This document shows, one piece after another, positions 16,485 through 23,636 of a stretch of DNA of 41,699 nt; position 1 is the stretch's first letter; each line of letters starts with the position of its first letter. Position numbers and translations under genes: made by a program. The DNA is taken from positions 1-41,699 of the IMG/VR virus record IMGVR_UViG_3300033150_002278. One strand, given 5' to 3'. The notes under the pieces are model-generated. The model had not been told where the DNA came from. It saw only the letters and a list, made by a program, of their open reading frames with translations, and did not search any database. The DNA comes from a virus.

Positions 16485-17530
16485 TATCCCACCTTCCTGA
16501 ATTCCGCAAGCAGGTAAATCTCGTCGCTTCCCGTGTTTGCCGCACGGCCGAGACCATCCCCAGCCCTGTTCGCGCTGCAATAGTACTGAACACCCACGTT
16601 TGCTTGGTTTGCAAGGGTAAACCGCCCGACCAGGTGCCCTGTAGTTCCTACAGCATAAGTACTGAGGGCATGGCCCGTCAGACCATCCAGCAGAACCTGT
16701 GAGGCCGTGTGGTCATAAACCCTCAACTTGTATGAGTTCACCCGGAAGAACATTGCCCTGACATCGCATTCGTAGGTCCCGGCCGGAAGGGTCACCTTGT
16801 TCGCCGAAACCGTAGCAATGTTAGACGGGTCTGCCTCTTTGGTGTTGATAGGTCTATCACGCCACGCCCCTTTGGTCGCCGTGCCCCCGTTGGCGCCGTT
16901 AGCAACCTTGTAGGAGACCAGAACGTAGGCTCCACCTGCCTTACTGTCCACATACTTTTTCCGGGCAAGTTGGTTGTCTTCAGTGGGATCCTGGTCCGGC
17001 CCGACCGGGATTCGGTCGAACTCTACCACTCTGTTGGCACTGTGAACGTAGAGCACGGCCAGCCAACCGTAGTTAGCATGGTGCTGATAAAGGCGAAGGT
17101 CATGGTCAGGGTCAGTTCTATGCGCAAACTGCCAGCCCCATGCCCCGGTCTCATCAGCAAGAGTAAGTGTAGAGTAACAGTAGTTATCACCAACCCCATA
17201 CAGCCAGGCCTCGGCACGAACGTCATGCGTCACTTCAAGTTTGGACCCGTACAACCCATCCTCAAAAGTCTTGACGTCGCTGACCGTCTGATTGCCCGTC
17301 AACTTAACGCAGTTAGCAACCTCGTTGCTAAGGTTCGCAATATTGGAAGAGTGATTCGCGGATTCGTTTGACAACTCCTGAAGGTCCAGGTAAACCTTCT
17401 GATGTAGTTCTTCGAGGACGGAAGCATGGGCTTTCCGCCAAGCCCTCTGTTTCTCCTCATCGTTGCTGTCTTTACCGATTGGAATCGGAGGTAACTTCGC
17501 TTCCCTCTCGGTGTTCAATACATCTGGCAT
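16484..17530 (-). CDS. Tail appendage/fibre protein with coiled coil and C1q-like end
   Basis: The 348-residue protein begins with a charged helix and a likely coiled coil with Asn-rich heptads (ELSNESANHSSNIANLSNEV, about residues 59-78), typical of trimeric fibres. A beta-rich middle follows. The C-terminal about 140 residues (from AYVLVSYKVANGANGGTATK on, with PAGTYECDVRAMFF and LLAEFRKV) resemble the C1q/TNF-like receptor-binding fold found on phage fibres. It probably contacts the host surface. ATG 17530 follows AGGAGG at 8 bases; a TTG at 17548 is the longer alternative. Confidence 0.75.
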   Translation of the reverse strand: MPDVLNTEREAKLPPIPIGKDSNDEEKQRAWRKAHASVLEELHQKVYLDLQELSNESANHSSNIANLSNEVANCVKLTGNQTVSDVKTFEDGLYGSKLEVTHDVRAEAWLYGVGDNYCYSTLTLADETGAWGWQFAHRTDPDHDLRLYQHHANYGWLAVLYVHSANRVVEFDRIPVGPDQDPTEDNQLARKKYVDSKAGGAYVLVSYKVANGANGGTATKGAWRDRPINTKEADPSNIATVSANKVTLPAGTYECDVRAMFFRVNSYKLRVYDHTASQVLLDGLTGHALSTYAVGTTGHLVGRFTLANQANVGVQYYCSANRAGDGLGRAANTGSDEIYLLAEFRKVG

Positions 17531-17798
17531 CCGCAGGACCTCCTGCAAGTACTACAATTCCCTTAACCAGTTCGTTCCTCAAACTCTCAATCGCTGCAGT
17601 CGGTCTGTTGCTCGCTTTAATAACCTCAATCAAGCCGGTGATTAACATTTCCGCTGCACAGTGTTTAACAACCTCTTCACCGGTCGCCGTATTGCGCCAG
17701 ATGATGCCATCGGTCCAGAACGGACAAAACCACGGTGTATTGCCATGTGGGTTGTTCGTCCTGGGACATTCCCTTCCGGTCAATGCGCACTTAGCCAT
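17472..17798 (-). CDS. Cys-rich small protein in tail-fibre cluster (108 aa)
   Basis: The 108-residue protein starts MAKCALTGRECPRTNNPHGN and has cysteines at 4, 11 and 25 in the first 25 residues, with a His nearby (18), so zinc binding at the N-terminus is possible. The rest is a helix-rich stretch. An AAGGA lies before the ATG. Its 3' end overlaps the appendage gene by 59 bases, which is long but leaves both reading frames intact. No function can be given beyond its place between two fibre genes. Confidence 0.65.
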   Translation of the reverse strand: MAKCALTGRECPRTNNPHGNTPWFCPFWTDGIIWRNTATGEEVVKHCAAEMLITGLIEVIKASNRPTAAIESLRNELVKGIVVLAGGPADARCIEHREGSEVTSDSNR

Positions 17799-17802
17799 AA
17801 TT

Positions 17803-18471
17803 CTAATCCTTTGAGCATACTATTACGTCTAAGTAGGCCGGGCGCCACGAACCATCATGGGAGATGTCGTGACTATGAGGTTGACCGCCGCCTACTTCGG
17901 AGGTCGTGGTCTCACCTTTGTCAACCCGCGCACCCGGATAACTCCCGGCATCCCTCTGGATTGACTGTAGGGTGAGGGTGTGACTGTGGGCCGGTATCTC
18001 ATCAATGGTCAGGGCATGTCCCTCAACCGTAAGGCCCGATATGGTCCACGACCCACCAGTTGCACCGCCGTTGGCATTGACCACCCTCAAAACCCTGTCG
18101 TGCCATGTGGTGTCCAGTGTCCAACCCGCAGGGGCGCTCTGCTGGGCAAACAGCATTTTGGTACCTGCAGGGAACGGTTCACGCCGGACCCAACCATTGG
18201 CACTGTCGTAGACCTTGAAGGCATACAACTGGGTGTCGAAGGCAATACCGCCTTGCACGCCCGAAAGGTTGGCTATGCTGGAACTGTTCCCGACGTAACA
18301 GACTGCGCACTCCCCCGCCTTGTGCGAGGGCGACCCTCCCTGCTTGAAGTTGTGTTCCAGCTCAAGGCGCTCGCTGATAGCGCCCTTCAACTCCCGAATC
18401 TTGCTGGCACCATATTTAAAATCGTCCTGGTCATCCGGGCTGGCTTCGAAAGCGTCGTCCCATACAGTCAT
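17803..18471 (-). CDS. Tail collar-domain fibre protein
   Basis: The 222-residue protein starts with a typical fibre N-terminus (MTVWDDAFEASPDDQDDFKY), which probably anchors it to the tail. The segment FPAGTKMLFAQQSAPAGWTL, followed by HDRVLRVVNANGGATGGSW and HSHTLTL, is the phage tail collar domain (PF07484 type), with His-rich ends (GGGQPHSHDISHDGSWRPAY) as in collar fibres. ATG 18471 follows AAGGAAGGAG at 8 bases. It lies directly behind the adaptor genes and ahead of the other fibre genes. Confidence 0.85.
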   Translation of the reverse strand: MTVWDDAFEASPDDQDDFKYGASKIRELKGAISERLELEHNFKQGGSPSHKAGECAVCYVGNSSSIANLSGVQGGIAFDTQLYAFKVYDSANGWVRREPFPAGTKMLFAQQSAPAGWTLDTTWHDRVLRVVNANGGATGGSWTISGLTVEGHALTIDEIPAHSHTLTLQSIQRDAGSYPGARVDKGETTTSEVGGGQPHSHDISHDGSWRPAYLDVIVCSKD

Positions 18472-18473
18472 GT

Positions 18474-19175
18474 CTACGGCTCCTTCCTTATCCACGGATT
18501 AAGCCAGTACTTTCCAACTGGCTCGCCCGCAGCTGAAAACGGACGCGCAACAAGGAACCTGTCCGGCCTGCGCATATCATCACTTATTGCCAATCCGAGC
18601 AATGCCGACGCGCGGGCTGTCCACGAAGTGGCGGCACCACCCTCAAGGATTGACGTTGCAATCTCCGTGGCCAACGTGCATATTACGTCATCGAGGTTGC
18701 TGTACGGAGTCGTGTCACTGTCGTTCGAGAGTGTAGCCGGCCACTGCGTGTGTAGAATGTACAACGGCTTTGCCTCGTCCGGAATACGAAACAACTCAAT
18801 GTACATCCCGCGGCGTGTGTAATACGACGGCTTGCCCGTTCCGAACAGTTCCGTATACGGAATTCGTTCGTCCAGCTCCCTCACTGGAACGTACGTTAGC
18901 TTACGGGAATTCGCTTCGTCCATGTACCGGATGGTGAGAATGTCCTTTGGCCGCGCCAGCCCGAGGTCGTCGATTATGTGGTACAAACTCTGATTCGCAA
19001 CCGTGGACGCGTTTGCCGTATCCAGCACCGTAAGTTCGTCAAAGTCGCGGACACGTGCAATAGCCTTATGTGCTTCGTTGATACCCTGCTCGACTGCAAG
19101 GATGGTCTTACCGTCTCCGGGGTCGGGCATCCTCAACAATACTTGGCGTTTGAGTTCGCCGAACGTTGTACTCAT
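18474..19175 (-). CDS. Tail adaptor (gp11/SU10 adaptor-like), paralogue 2
   Basis: The 233-residue protein begins MSTTFGELKRQVLLRMPDPG and has the helix-rich fold of portal-to-tail adaptors. It closely resembles its upstream neighbour: QWPATLSNDSDTTPYSNLDD here against QYPAVLSDDADELSFGGYDS there, both followed by a Cys-containing helix and EG near its end. The two genes overlap by 4 bases (ATGA). Podovirus adaptors form a 12-mer ring under the portal. Duplication suggests two specialised rings or a mixed ring. Confidence 0.75.
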   Translation of the reverse strand: MSTTFGELKRQVLLRMPDPGDGKTILAVEQGINEAHKAIARVRDFDELTVLDTANASTVANQSLYHIIDDLGLARPKDILTIRYMDEANSRKLTYVPVRELDERIPYTELFGTGKPSYYTRRGMYIELFRIPDEAKPLYILHTQWPATLSNDSDTTPYSNLDDVICTLATEIATSILEGGAATSWTARASALLGLAISDDMRRPDRFLVARPFSAAGEPVGKYWLNPWIRKEP

Positions 19176-19807
19176 TGTTTTGCTACCTCTTTCTTCAACG
19201 CAAACTCGTACCCTTCGAGCAGCTCCTTCTCTCTGGCACTGAGTTGCAGCGGGACGTTAAAGTATTCTGCAACGTTCTTCATTATGTCAGCGCTCTCACC
19301 CTCTTCAAGACAGGCAAACACCACACCTGAGGCAACCGAACAGATGACAGAGTCGTAGCCGCCGAACGAAAGCTCATCGGCATCGTCTGAGAGTACGGCG
19401 GGATACTGATGGTGCGAAATCTCAAGTGTCTGCTCGTTACTTGGTGCCTCATTGAAGTACATTACCGAGCCGAAGATTGTGTAGAACTTCAAGCCCTGAT
19501 TCGCTGGAATGACGTGATCCCACAACTCATAATCAATGGGGTACAGCGGACTGCTTGCAGTACTGTTGTACACACTTCTCACCTTCAACCACCTGGTCAG
19601 GTTGTTCAAATCCAGCGTCGACACATTTGCACCAAGCGTGAGGTTGGCCTTAGTCATCAGTTCGGTCGGTTTGTAAACCGACGCAACGAGCAGCGCCGAC
19701 CAGTTGATGGCCTCCTTAGCCAGGGTGCTGGTTACCGAATCTTCGCGGCCTACAGCCTTGAGAACTATACCTTTCAGGTCGCCCAGTGTTTTCTTTGGGT
19801 ATAGCAT
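19172..19807 (-). CDS. Tail adaptor (gp11/SU10 adaptor-like), paralogue 1
   Basis: The 211-residue protein begins MLYPKKTLGDLKGIVLKAVG. It shares with the next gene the YP or WP AxLSxDxD motif (HHQYPAVLSDDADEL), the following VICSVASGVV helix and the EEGESADIM end. The C-terminal LSAREKELLEGYEFALKKEV is helical. An adaptor or head-closure role is inferred from its position before fibre and nozzle genes and its length. GAGGTGAG lies 7 bases upstream of the ATG. Confidence 0.75.
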   Translation of the reverse strand: MLYPKKTLGDLKGIVLKAVGREDSVTSTLAKEAINWSALLVASVYKPTELMTKANLTLGANVSTLDLNNLTRWLKVRSVYNSTASSPLYPIDYELWDHVIPANQGLKFYTIFGSVMYFNEAPSNEQTLEISHHQYPAVLSDDADELSFGGYDSVICSVASGVVFACLEEGESADIMKNVAEYFNVPLQLSAREKELLEGYEFALKKEVAKQ

Positions 19808-19902
19808 GTTGACTCACCTCTGGGGTACTCCCCACAGATAAACTTCATCCCACCCTTTAACCAATGCCCCAACTCATGCGTCAGAACGAAAACCGCCTGC
19901 AT
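19774..19902 (-). CDS. Short ORF with HELGH metallopeptidase-like motif (42 aa)
   Basis: This 42-codon ORF reads MQAVFVLTHELGHWLKGGMK and then FICGEYPRGESTCYTQRKHW-AT. THELGHW is a classic HExxH zinc-protease helix, as in ImmA/IrrE-like or M48-type enzymes, but there is little room for the rest of a fold. The frame stays open for 11 codons upstream of the ATG and is -1 relative to the end of the 19911-20156 gene, where GAG AAA AAG occurs just before its stop. It may be a minimal protein, a remnant, or a frameshift product. The ribosome binding site is weak. It overlaps the adaptor start by 34 bases. Confidence 0.4.
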   Translation of the reverse strand: MQAVFVLTHELGHWLKGGMKFICGEYPRGESTCYTQRKHWAT

Positions 19903-19910
19903 GTATCCAC

Positions 19911-20156
19911 TTAGGCCTTTTTCTCTCGAACAGAATCAGACCCATCTACAAGTCCCCTGTTGTAGGCTTTCTCAACCTGTGACCTAACTATACTGCATTG
20001 CTCAGCGATAGGGCAGTTAAATTGAAAGTCAAAGTCCGCCATCACACGGAAAGCGTCCGCAACTAACTGCTCCAACTGCTGAGCAGTCAACCTCAACTCA
20101 GATTCGCCGTATCTGATGACCACGTCAGACTCAATACCATGTTCAACGGATATCAT
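19911..20156 (-). CDS. Small hypothetical protein (81 aa)
   Basis: The protein starts MISVEHGIESDVVIRYGESE at ATG 20156 with GGAGAG 7 bases before it; GTG 20162 is the longer option. A strand-rich start is followed by helices (LTAQQLEQLVADAFRVM) and two Cys (NCPIAEQC), then a basic and acidic end. No family is recognised. It is in the leftward unit between unknown small genes. Its last codons include a possible slippery run leading into the HELGH frame. Confidence 0.6.
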   Translation of the reverse strand: MISVEHGIESDVVIRYGESELRLTAQQLEQLVADAFRVMADFDFQFNCPIAEQCSIVRSQVEKAYNRGLVDGSDSVREKKA

Positions 20157-20168
20157 ACTCACTCTCCA

Positions 20169-20519
20169 TTACCGAAACCCGAAAATCCTTGCATAGCAGG
20201 TAATTGAAGCGTTAGCGCCAGCATTGGCGTTCAAAGTTGCCTTCACAACTACACCTTCAAGGGGCAGCAACTGGTCAACCCACTCTGCGTCCTCATCCAG
20301 ATTGTAAGCCGCATTAGCAGTCTTAGCGGCAGATGTCCAAAGCGTTTTACCGCCCGAGTTCTCAACCGTAAAGGTAGCGTTGGCAACCCCACTAATCGCT
20401 GGAATGTCAACGTGCAAGTGCTTCAACTGCCCGGTACACACCAAGTTAGCACTGCCAGAGTTGCTCCCCGACTCAATGTCAATCGTAAACTCCTCAGTTA
20501 CAACCTGTCCATACAGCAT
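20169..20519 (-). CDS. Beta-rich small protein, possible virion decoration (116 aa)
   Basis: The 116-residue protein begins MLYGQVVTEEFTIDIESGSN and is made of short Ser/Thr/Asn-rich strands (ISGVANATFTVENSGGKTL, LNANAGANASITCYARIFGF). The composition resembles beta-sandwich or jelly-roll decoration domains and the other Asn/Ala-rich head protein at 25723-26481. No domain was recognised with confidence. Its place between lysis genes and adaptors does not fix its role. A decoration or receptor-facing function is only an inference. Confidence 0.65.
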   Translation of the reverse strand: MLYGQVVTEEFTIDIESGSNSGSANLVCTGQLKHLHVDIPAISGVANATFTVENSGGKTLWTSAAKTANAAYNLDEDAEWVDQLLPLEGVVVKATLNANAGANASITCYARIFGFR

Positions 20520-20532
20520 GCCAAACTCCTTT

Positions 20533-20775
20533 TCAACCAGTTTGTGGACATGAGCGCCTGTGCTTCAGCGCCCACTCATGGTCCTTCAAGAGCGGCCTCC
20601 TAGCCGGCAACCTAAGCCACACTCCCTTCTCCGACTGCCGAGGGAAGGCCAATTCATTTATCAGGCTCTGCCGGTCCATCTTGATAGGTCCGCCCCTATC
20701 GCCCGGAGGATACTCAATGTTCAGAAGCACCGACTCTTCATCCTCGTGTTTCAAACAAAGAACCGGTCTGTCCAT
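20533..20775 (-). CDS. Hypothetical protein (80 aa)
   Basis: An 80-residue protein starts MDRPVLCLKHEDEESVLLNI at ATG 20775, which shares one base with the preceding stop (TGATG), so the two genes are coupled. It is charged, with a basic end (LKDHEWALKHRRSCPQTG). No family is recognised. Two pairs of Cys/His are too far apart to argue for zinc. It is accepted as a gene because it fills the gap exactly and joins its neighbour. Confidence 0.55.
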   Translation of the reverse strand: MDRPVLCLKHEDEESVLLNIEYPPGDRGGPIKMDRQSLINELAFPRQSEKGVWLRLPARRPLLKDHEWALKHRRSCPQTG

Positions 20776-21122
20776 CAGTGCAAAACTCCCTGTTCCTCAT
20801 CTGGTCTACCAATATAACTGTCGAAGCCAACTACCAGGCTGAATGCAAAGTGCAAAACGTCATGCACTCTGCGTGCCACCTCTGCAGTAACTGGTCTATA
20901 GAACCTGAACTGAGTCCCTTTCATCAGAGCTTCGACTTGGTCCCTGTGGCGGATTGAACCCAGGAAGGCTACAATCGCCCTCATTACAAACCCGGCCAAA
21001 GCCTCATGCTCCTCAAGGCTGAACCGGGTTGGGTCCACGACGACCGCCACGTCAATCCCCTCGAACTCGTTTGAGTTCGAGACCAACCTCTTTCCATCTG
21101 GTAAGTTCAAAACATGTTCCAT
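20775..21122 (-). CDS. Hypothetical protein (115 aa)
   Basis: The 115-residue protein starts MEHVLNLPDGKRLVSNSNEF. It has a helical middle (SLEEHEALAGFVMRAIVAFL) and a later hydrophobic helix (VHDVLHFAFSLVVGF), neither clearly transmembrane. AAGG lies 9 bases upstream of ATG 21122. It follows the small zinc-ribbon gene and is joined to the next gene by a one-base overlap. Function is unknown. Confidence 0.65.
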   Translation of the reverse strand: MEHVLNLPDGKRLVSNSNEFEGIDVAVVVDPTRFSLEEHEALAGFVMRAIVAFLGSIRHRDQVEALMKGTQFRFYRPVTAEVARRVHDVLHFAFSLVVGFDSYIGRPDEEQGVLH

Positions 21123-21123
21123 G

Positions 21124-21291
21124 TTAAAATACCTTAAAAGTTTCCAGAATGCGGCCGGTCAACCGGTAACACAAAGGACAAACCGGCCATATCTTGATGC
21201 TTGGTATTGTCCATCGATGGCCGCAGTGACTACATTCCATCCTTGCACCAACCGTGTACTTTACACCCTTAAACGGTTCCCTGATTATCAT
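21124..21291 (-). CDS. Small zinc-ribbon protein (55 aa)
   Basis: A 55-residue ORF runs MIIREPFKGVKYTVGARMEC, then SHCGHRWTIPSIKIWPVCPL and CYRLTGRILETFKVF. Cys20-x2-Cys23 and Cys38-x2-Cys41 form a clear zinc ribbon with the usual CGHRW turn. GAAGG lies 7 bases upstream of the ATG and the ORF fills the gap between its neighbours with only a few bases to spare. It would be missed by any 60-codon cutoff. Such ribbons bind nucleic acid or protein; the partner is unknown. Confidence 0.8.
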   Translation of the reverse strand: MIIREPFKGVKYTVGARMECSHCGHRWTIPSIKIWPVCPLCYRLTGRILETFKVF

Positions 21292-21294
21292 TAC

Positions 21295-21537
21295 TTAACC
21301 TTCACGCCTCTCTACGAGTTTCTGTAATGACTTCTTAGCCGTATTCAAAATGAGAGCCACTTCCCGAAGGTCAGCCAAATTCCCAGCGGCTTGCCTATAA
21401 AGGGAGGGGTTAAACAATGGCCCTGCGGCCTCGGCCATCTCAATACGGTTTAGAAATTCTGGCAAATCCAGGTCGAGGAGCATGCTGGCCAAAAGCAGTA
21501 TTTGCTCCTGTGTTCGCAAATATTCTGTATCATTCAT
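21295..21537 (-). CDS. Helical small protein (80 aa)
   Basis: An 80-residue protein starts MNDTEYLRTQEQILLLASML and consists of amphipathic helices (LDLPEFLNRIEMAEAAG, ADLREVALILNTAKKSLQKL). It looks like a small alpha-helical bundle or hairpin with no cysteine. It overlaps the previous gene by 8 bases. No family is recognised. It sits with other small helical genes just behind the lysis genes. Confidence 0.65.
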   Translation of the reverse strand: MNDTEYLRTQEQILLLASMLLDLDLPEFLNRIEMAEAAGPLFNPSLYRQAAGNLADLREVALILNTAKKSLQKLVERREG

Positions 21538-21949
21538 AGTCCCTCCGACTCAGCCTTTGTACCACCTCGTGATATTCTGCCGAAAGCCTTTCCAACTCCC
21601 GGCGCAGCCTCTCGGCCTCAAGCTCCAGCCTACGCCTTCCTGCCTCCGTAAGGTGTACTGGCTTACTTTTGAGTTCCTGGGCTAAATGCCACAGTCTGAC
21701 CCACTCATCTCTAACCCCTGAATAGACTTCACCAAGCTCTTTCTGTGAGATTATCCCCTTGTAGTACAACTGCCACAAGTAATCGTGGAAATAGGTTTCT
21801 AATTCCGCTTCGAATTCATGGGCTAACCACTCATAATCGCCCGGCTCGGACTCAGCGTACTCCAACATTCTGGCCTCCCAGTGTTTACGCCACTCGGCCG
21901 CCTTGCGAAGGAGCTCTTGTTTCCACCTCTCTTTGTTTTCTATGGTCAT
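21530..21949 (-). CDS. Coiled-coil protein (139 aa)
   Basis: The 139-residue protein starts MTIENKERWKQELLRKAAEW and is nearly all charged helix. The C-terminal third (EAGRRRLELEAERLRRELER) is a strong coiled coil. AGGAGAAGG lies 6 bases before ATG 21949; a longer in-frame start at 22006 runs into the gene before it and is not supported. There is no membrane segment, so it is not a spanin by itself. It could be a scaffold-like or lysis-associated oligomer. Function is unknown. Confidence 0.7.
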   Translation of the reverse strand: MTIENKERWKQELLRKAAEWRKHWEARMLEYAESEPGDYEWLAHEFEAELETYFHDYLWQLYYKGIISQKELGEVYSGVRDEWVRLWHLAQELKSKPVHLTEAGRRRLELEAERLRRELERLSAEYHEVVQRLSRRDYE

Positions 21950-22085
21950 AATGGACCTTCTCCTGAACAGCGGAAAGAGTGTCCAGGGCCTCTTCCAGTT
22001 TCTCAATGGCCTCTTTCACCATGAACATGGCCCACCTAAACTCCGTCTTCACATGTTCGTCGTTAACAAATTCCTTACCAGGCAT
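21885..22085 (-). CDS. Helical small protein coupled to holin (66 aa)
   Basis: A 66-residue protein starts MPGKEFVNDEHVKTEFRWAM at ATG 22085, whose first base is the last base of the holin stop (TAATG). A helix FMVKEAIEKLEEALDTLSAV follows, with a basic end. The tail overlaps the next gene by 65 bases in another frame, so the last about 20 residues may not be conserved. Coupling to the holin hints at lysis timing, but no family is known to me. Confidence 0.55.
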   Translation of the reverse strand: MPGKEFVNDEHVKTEFRWAMFMVKEAIEKLEEALDTLSAVQEKVHYDHRKQREVETRAPSQGGRVA

Positions 22086-22507
22086 TAGTGCCTCCACTGA
22101 ATACCCTTCAACTTTTCCCAACTTCTGAAAGCCCCAAATCCAAGCATGGTCATAACCACAGGGTACAAACCCTCAACAGGAATCATTGGAGGAAGGGGCA
22201 TTCCGGGTCTAAACATTGTTATCAACCAAACCGCAAATGAGTGACCTATAAAATGCCACGCAATGGCCGCACCACAAACCCAACCAATGAACGGCCGCCA
22301 CCCGGCAACAAACACCGAAGGGTGCTGGGCCTCAATTTTGTTTATCTCAGCCTGTGCCTTGGCAGCTTGGGCCTCCAATTCGGCCAATTTGAGTTCAAGC
22401 TCCGGGTTCTCACCGGTAACAGCCTCCCGGATATCCTTCGCCAACTGACCGATTCCGCCAAGGAGGTTACCCACACCTCCAGTAAGGATTGAACTGACAA
22501 CGTCCAT
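22085..22507 (-). CDS. Holin, 3-TM family (GTA-holin-like)
   Basis: The 140-residue protein has an N-terminal amphipathic helix and a charged Ala/Glu helix (ELELKLAELEAQAAKAQAEI), then the diagnostic block AGWRPFIGWVCGAAIAWHFI, a second membrane stretch (HSFAVWLITMF) and a third (EGLYPVVMTMLGFGAF) before RSWEKLKG. This layout is that of 3-TM holins of gene-transfer-agent type, which form pores to release the endolysin. GGAGGAAGG stands upstream of ATG 22507. It directly follows the endolysin gene, as expected for a lysis cassette. Confidence 0.88.
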   Translation of the reverse strand: MDVVSSILTGGVGNLLGGIGQLAKDIREAVTGENPELELKLAELEAQAAKAQAEINKIEAQHPSVFVAGWRPFIGWVCGAAIAWHFIGHSFAVWLITMFRPGMPLPPMIPVEGLYPVVMTMLGFGAFRSWEKLKGIQWRH

Positions 22508-22508
22508 A

Positions 22509-23258
22509 TCACGCCTTCCTCCTGGACCCGGCCAAAGCCTTCCTGACCTCTTTACAAGCTTTCCAAACTCGGTAAGCGTAATCGCCCCCGGTAGTCATCA
22601 CACTAACCTCAAGGAGGTAAAGTTGAGGGTTATCGTCAAACCTCACGGGCAACACGGGAACGCGGCCGGCCCAGCAGTTATAACCTGCAACGGCCGCCCA
22701 CTTAATCTCATCTCCAGTAGCCGGAATGCCTTGTTCCTGCACCTTTCTCTGAATGTAGAGGTAAGAATCCTCAAGGATAGCCGCTCCCGTCGCAATCGAC
22801 CACACATCCGAGTGCCACCACTTCGGGAACTTCGGGTCGAACAACTTACCCCAAGTGCGGCCATCCACCTGCATGAGGCCGTGACCATGTCCTCCATCGC
22901 CTCTGTAATCACCATCCAGGAGTGGGCTCGTACCCATTCGAGTTTCCACCATGGCAATTCCGGCCAAGACGTAAGGGTCGTGAGGTTTGCGCTCTTTGGC
23001 GGCCACAACAAAGACGGGCCAGAGTTCCTTCAGCCTTTCCTCTGGTGTGGGTCTCGACTCAACCAACTCCCCGACTAAGGCAGCCCAAGTCTGTGGGCCC
23101 GCAACGCCGTCCACCAGGAGGCCCATATCCCTCTGGAACTGTCTGACTGCTCTGTCAGTCTCAGGACCGAAAATTCCGTCCACCTCGACGGGGTAACCAG
23201 CTTGAACCAGCCTTTCCTGTAATTGCCTTATCTTACTACCCCTGTGCCCTATTCTCAT
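22509..23258 (-). CDS. Endolysin: peptidoglycan-binding domain plus lysozyme/transglycosylase
   Basis: The 249-residue protein has an N-terminal peptidoglycan-binding domain (residues 1-62: KIRQLQERLVQAGYPVEVDG, FGPETDRAVRQFQRDMGLLV, VAGPQTWAAL). From about 95 follows a goose-type lysozyme/SLT-like domain with likely catalytic Glu105 (AMVETRMGTSPLL), the GHGLMQVDGRTWGK motif, and WAAVAGYNCWAG at about 190. No signal peptide is seen, so export through the holin is expected. GGAAGG lies about 10 bases upstream of the ATG. It cleaves the glycan strand of the cell wall for release of progeny. Confidence 0.92.
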   Translation of the reverse strand: MRIGHRGSKIRQLQERLVQAGYPVEVDGIFGPETDRAVRQFQRDMGLLVDGVAGPQTWAALVGELVESRPTPEERLKELWPVFVVAAKERKPHDPYVLAGIAMVETRMGTSPLLDGDYRGDGGHGHGLMQVDGRTWGKLFDPKFPKWWHSDVWSIATGAAILEDSYLYIQRKVQEQGIPATGDEIKWAAVAGYNCWAGRVPVLPVRFDDNPQLYLLEVSVMTTGGDYAYRVWKACKEVRKALAGSRRKA

Positions 23259-23466
23259 AGGAGTTCATCCTTCCCTTGAGTCTGCCTATGTCTTCGGCAA
23301 TCTCTCGGTGTACTTCCGAGCACCTCCTTTGGTCTTCTTCCCGTTGTTTGCGCAACTCCACGATATCACGGCGGACGCCAACCAAAATCCACAACACAAG
23401 ACCGCCAATAGCGCTTGCGCCAAGGGAAGCCAGAGAACTAAGGAAAATCCACACATCTCCGTGCAC
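23236..23466 (-). CDS. Membrane-anchored coiled-coil protein, possible spanin-like/lysis protein
   Basis: The 76-residue protein starts with a hydrophobic segment (VWIFLSSLASLGASAIGGLV, about residues 5-24) followed by a charged coiled coil (VELRKQREEDQRRCSEVHRE). One N-terminal membrane helix with a long helical periplasmic part is the plan of an inner-membrane spanin or a small accessory holin. No lipoprotein partner is seen. The start is GTG 23466 after GGGGGAAG. Its end overlaps the endolysin start by 23 bases, consistent with a lysis cassette. Confidence 0.6.
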   Translation of the reverse strand: MHGDVWIFLSSLASLGASAIGGLVLWILVGVRRDIVELRKQREEDQRRCSEVHREIAEDIGRLKGRMNSYENRAQG

Positions 23467-23468
23467 AT

Positions 23469-23636
23469 CTACTTCCCCCGTCTCACTTGAAAGGCAATGG
23501 CGACCGCCATCTTCCTGGCTTTAGCCAACGATTTGGGATGTGCTCTACCAATCGTACCTTTCCTCTTGTAACTCCTTATTAACTCTGCCACGTTTTTCTC
23601 GAAGGCCTCTTTGGTCCTCTCCTTAATTAAAGGCAT
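23469..23636 (-). CDS. Small basic protein with AHPKSLAKA motif (55 aa)
   Basis: A 55-residue ORF reads MPLIKERTKEAFEKNVAELI, then RSYKRKGTIGRAHPKSLAKA and RKMAVAIAFQVRRGK. Small phage proteins of this pattern (K-x2-AFExNV, then AVAIA near the C-terminus) are common beside structural genes and have no assigned function. It is below a 60-codon cutoff but fits exactly between the radical SAM gene (10-base overlap) and the next start (2-base gap). GGATG-type upstream bases give only a weak ribosome site, so coupling is likely. Confidence 0.75.
   Translation of the reverse strand: MPLIKERTKEAFEKNVAELIRSYKRKGTIGRAHPKSLAKARKMAVAIAFQVRRGK

Noticed and set aside
17980-18822. Plus-strand ORF of 280 codons
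   Set aside because: Antisense to the collar-fibre and adaptor genes, both of which have clear domains.
23286-23468. Alternative minus-strand ORF (60 codons) overlapping the coiled-coil lysis protein
   Set aside because: The frame starting at GTG 23466 gives a membrane helix plus coiled coil and better fits the lysis cassette; the other frame has no recognisable feature.
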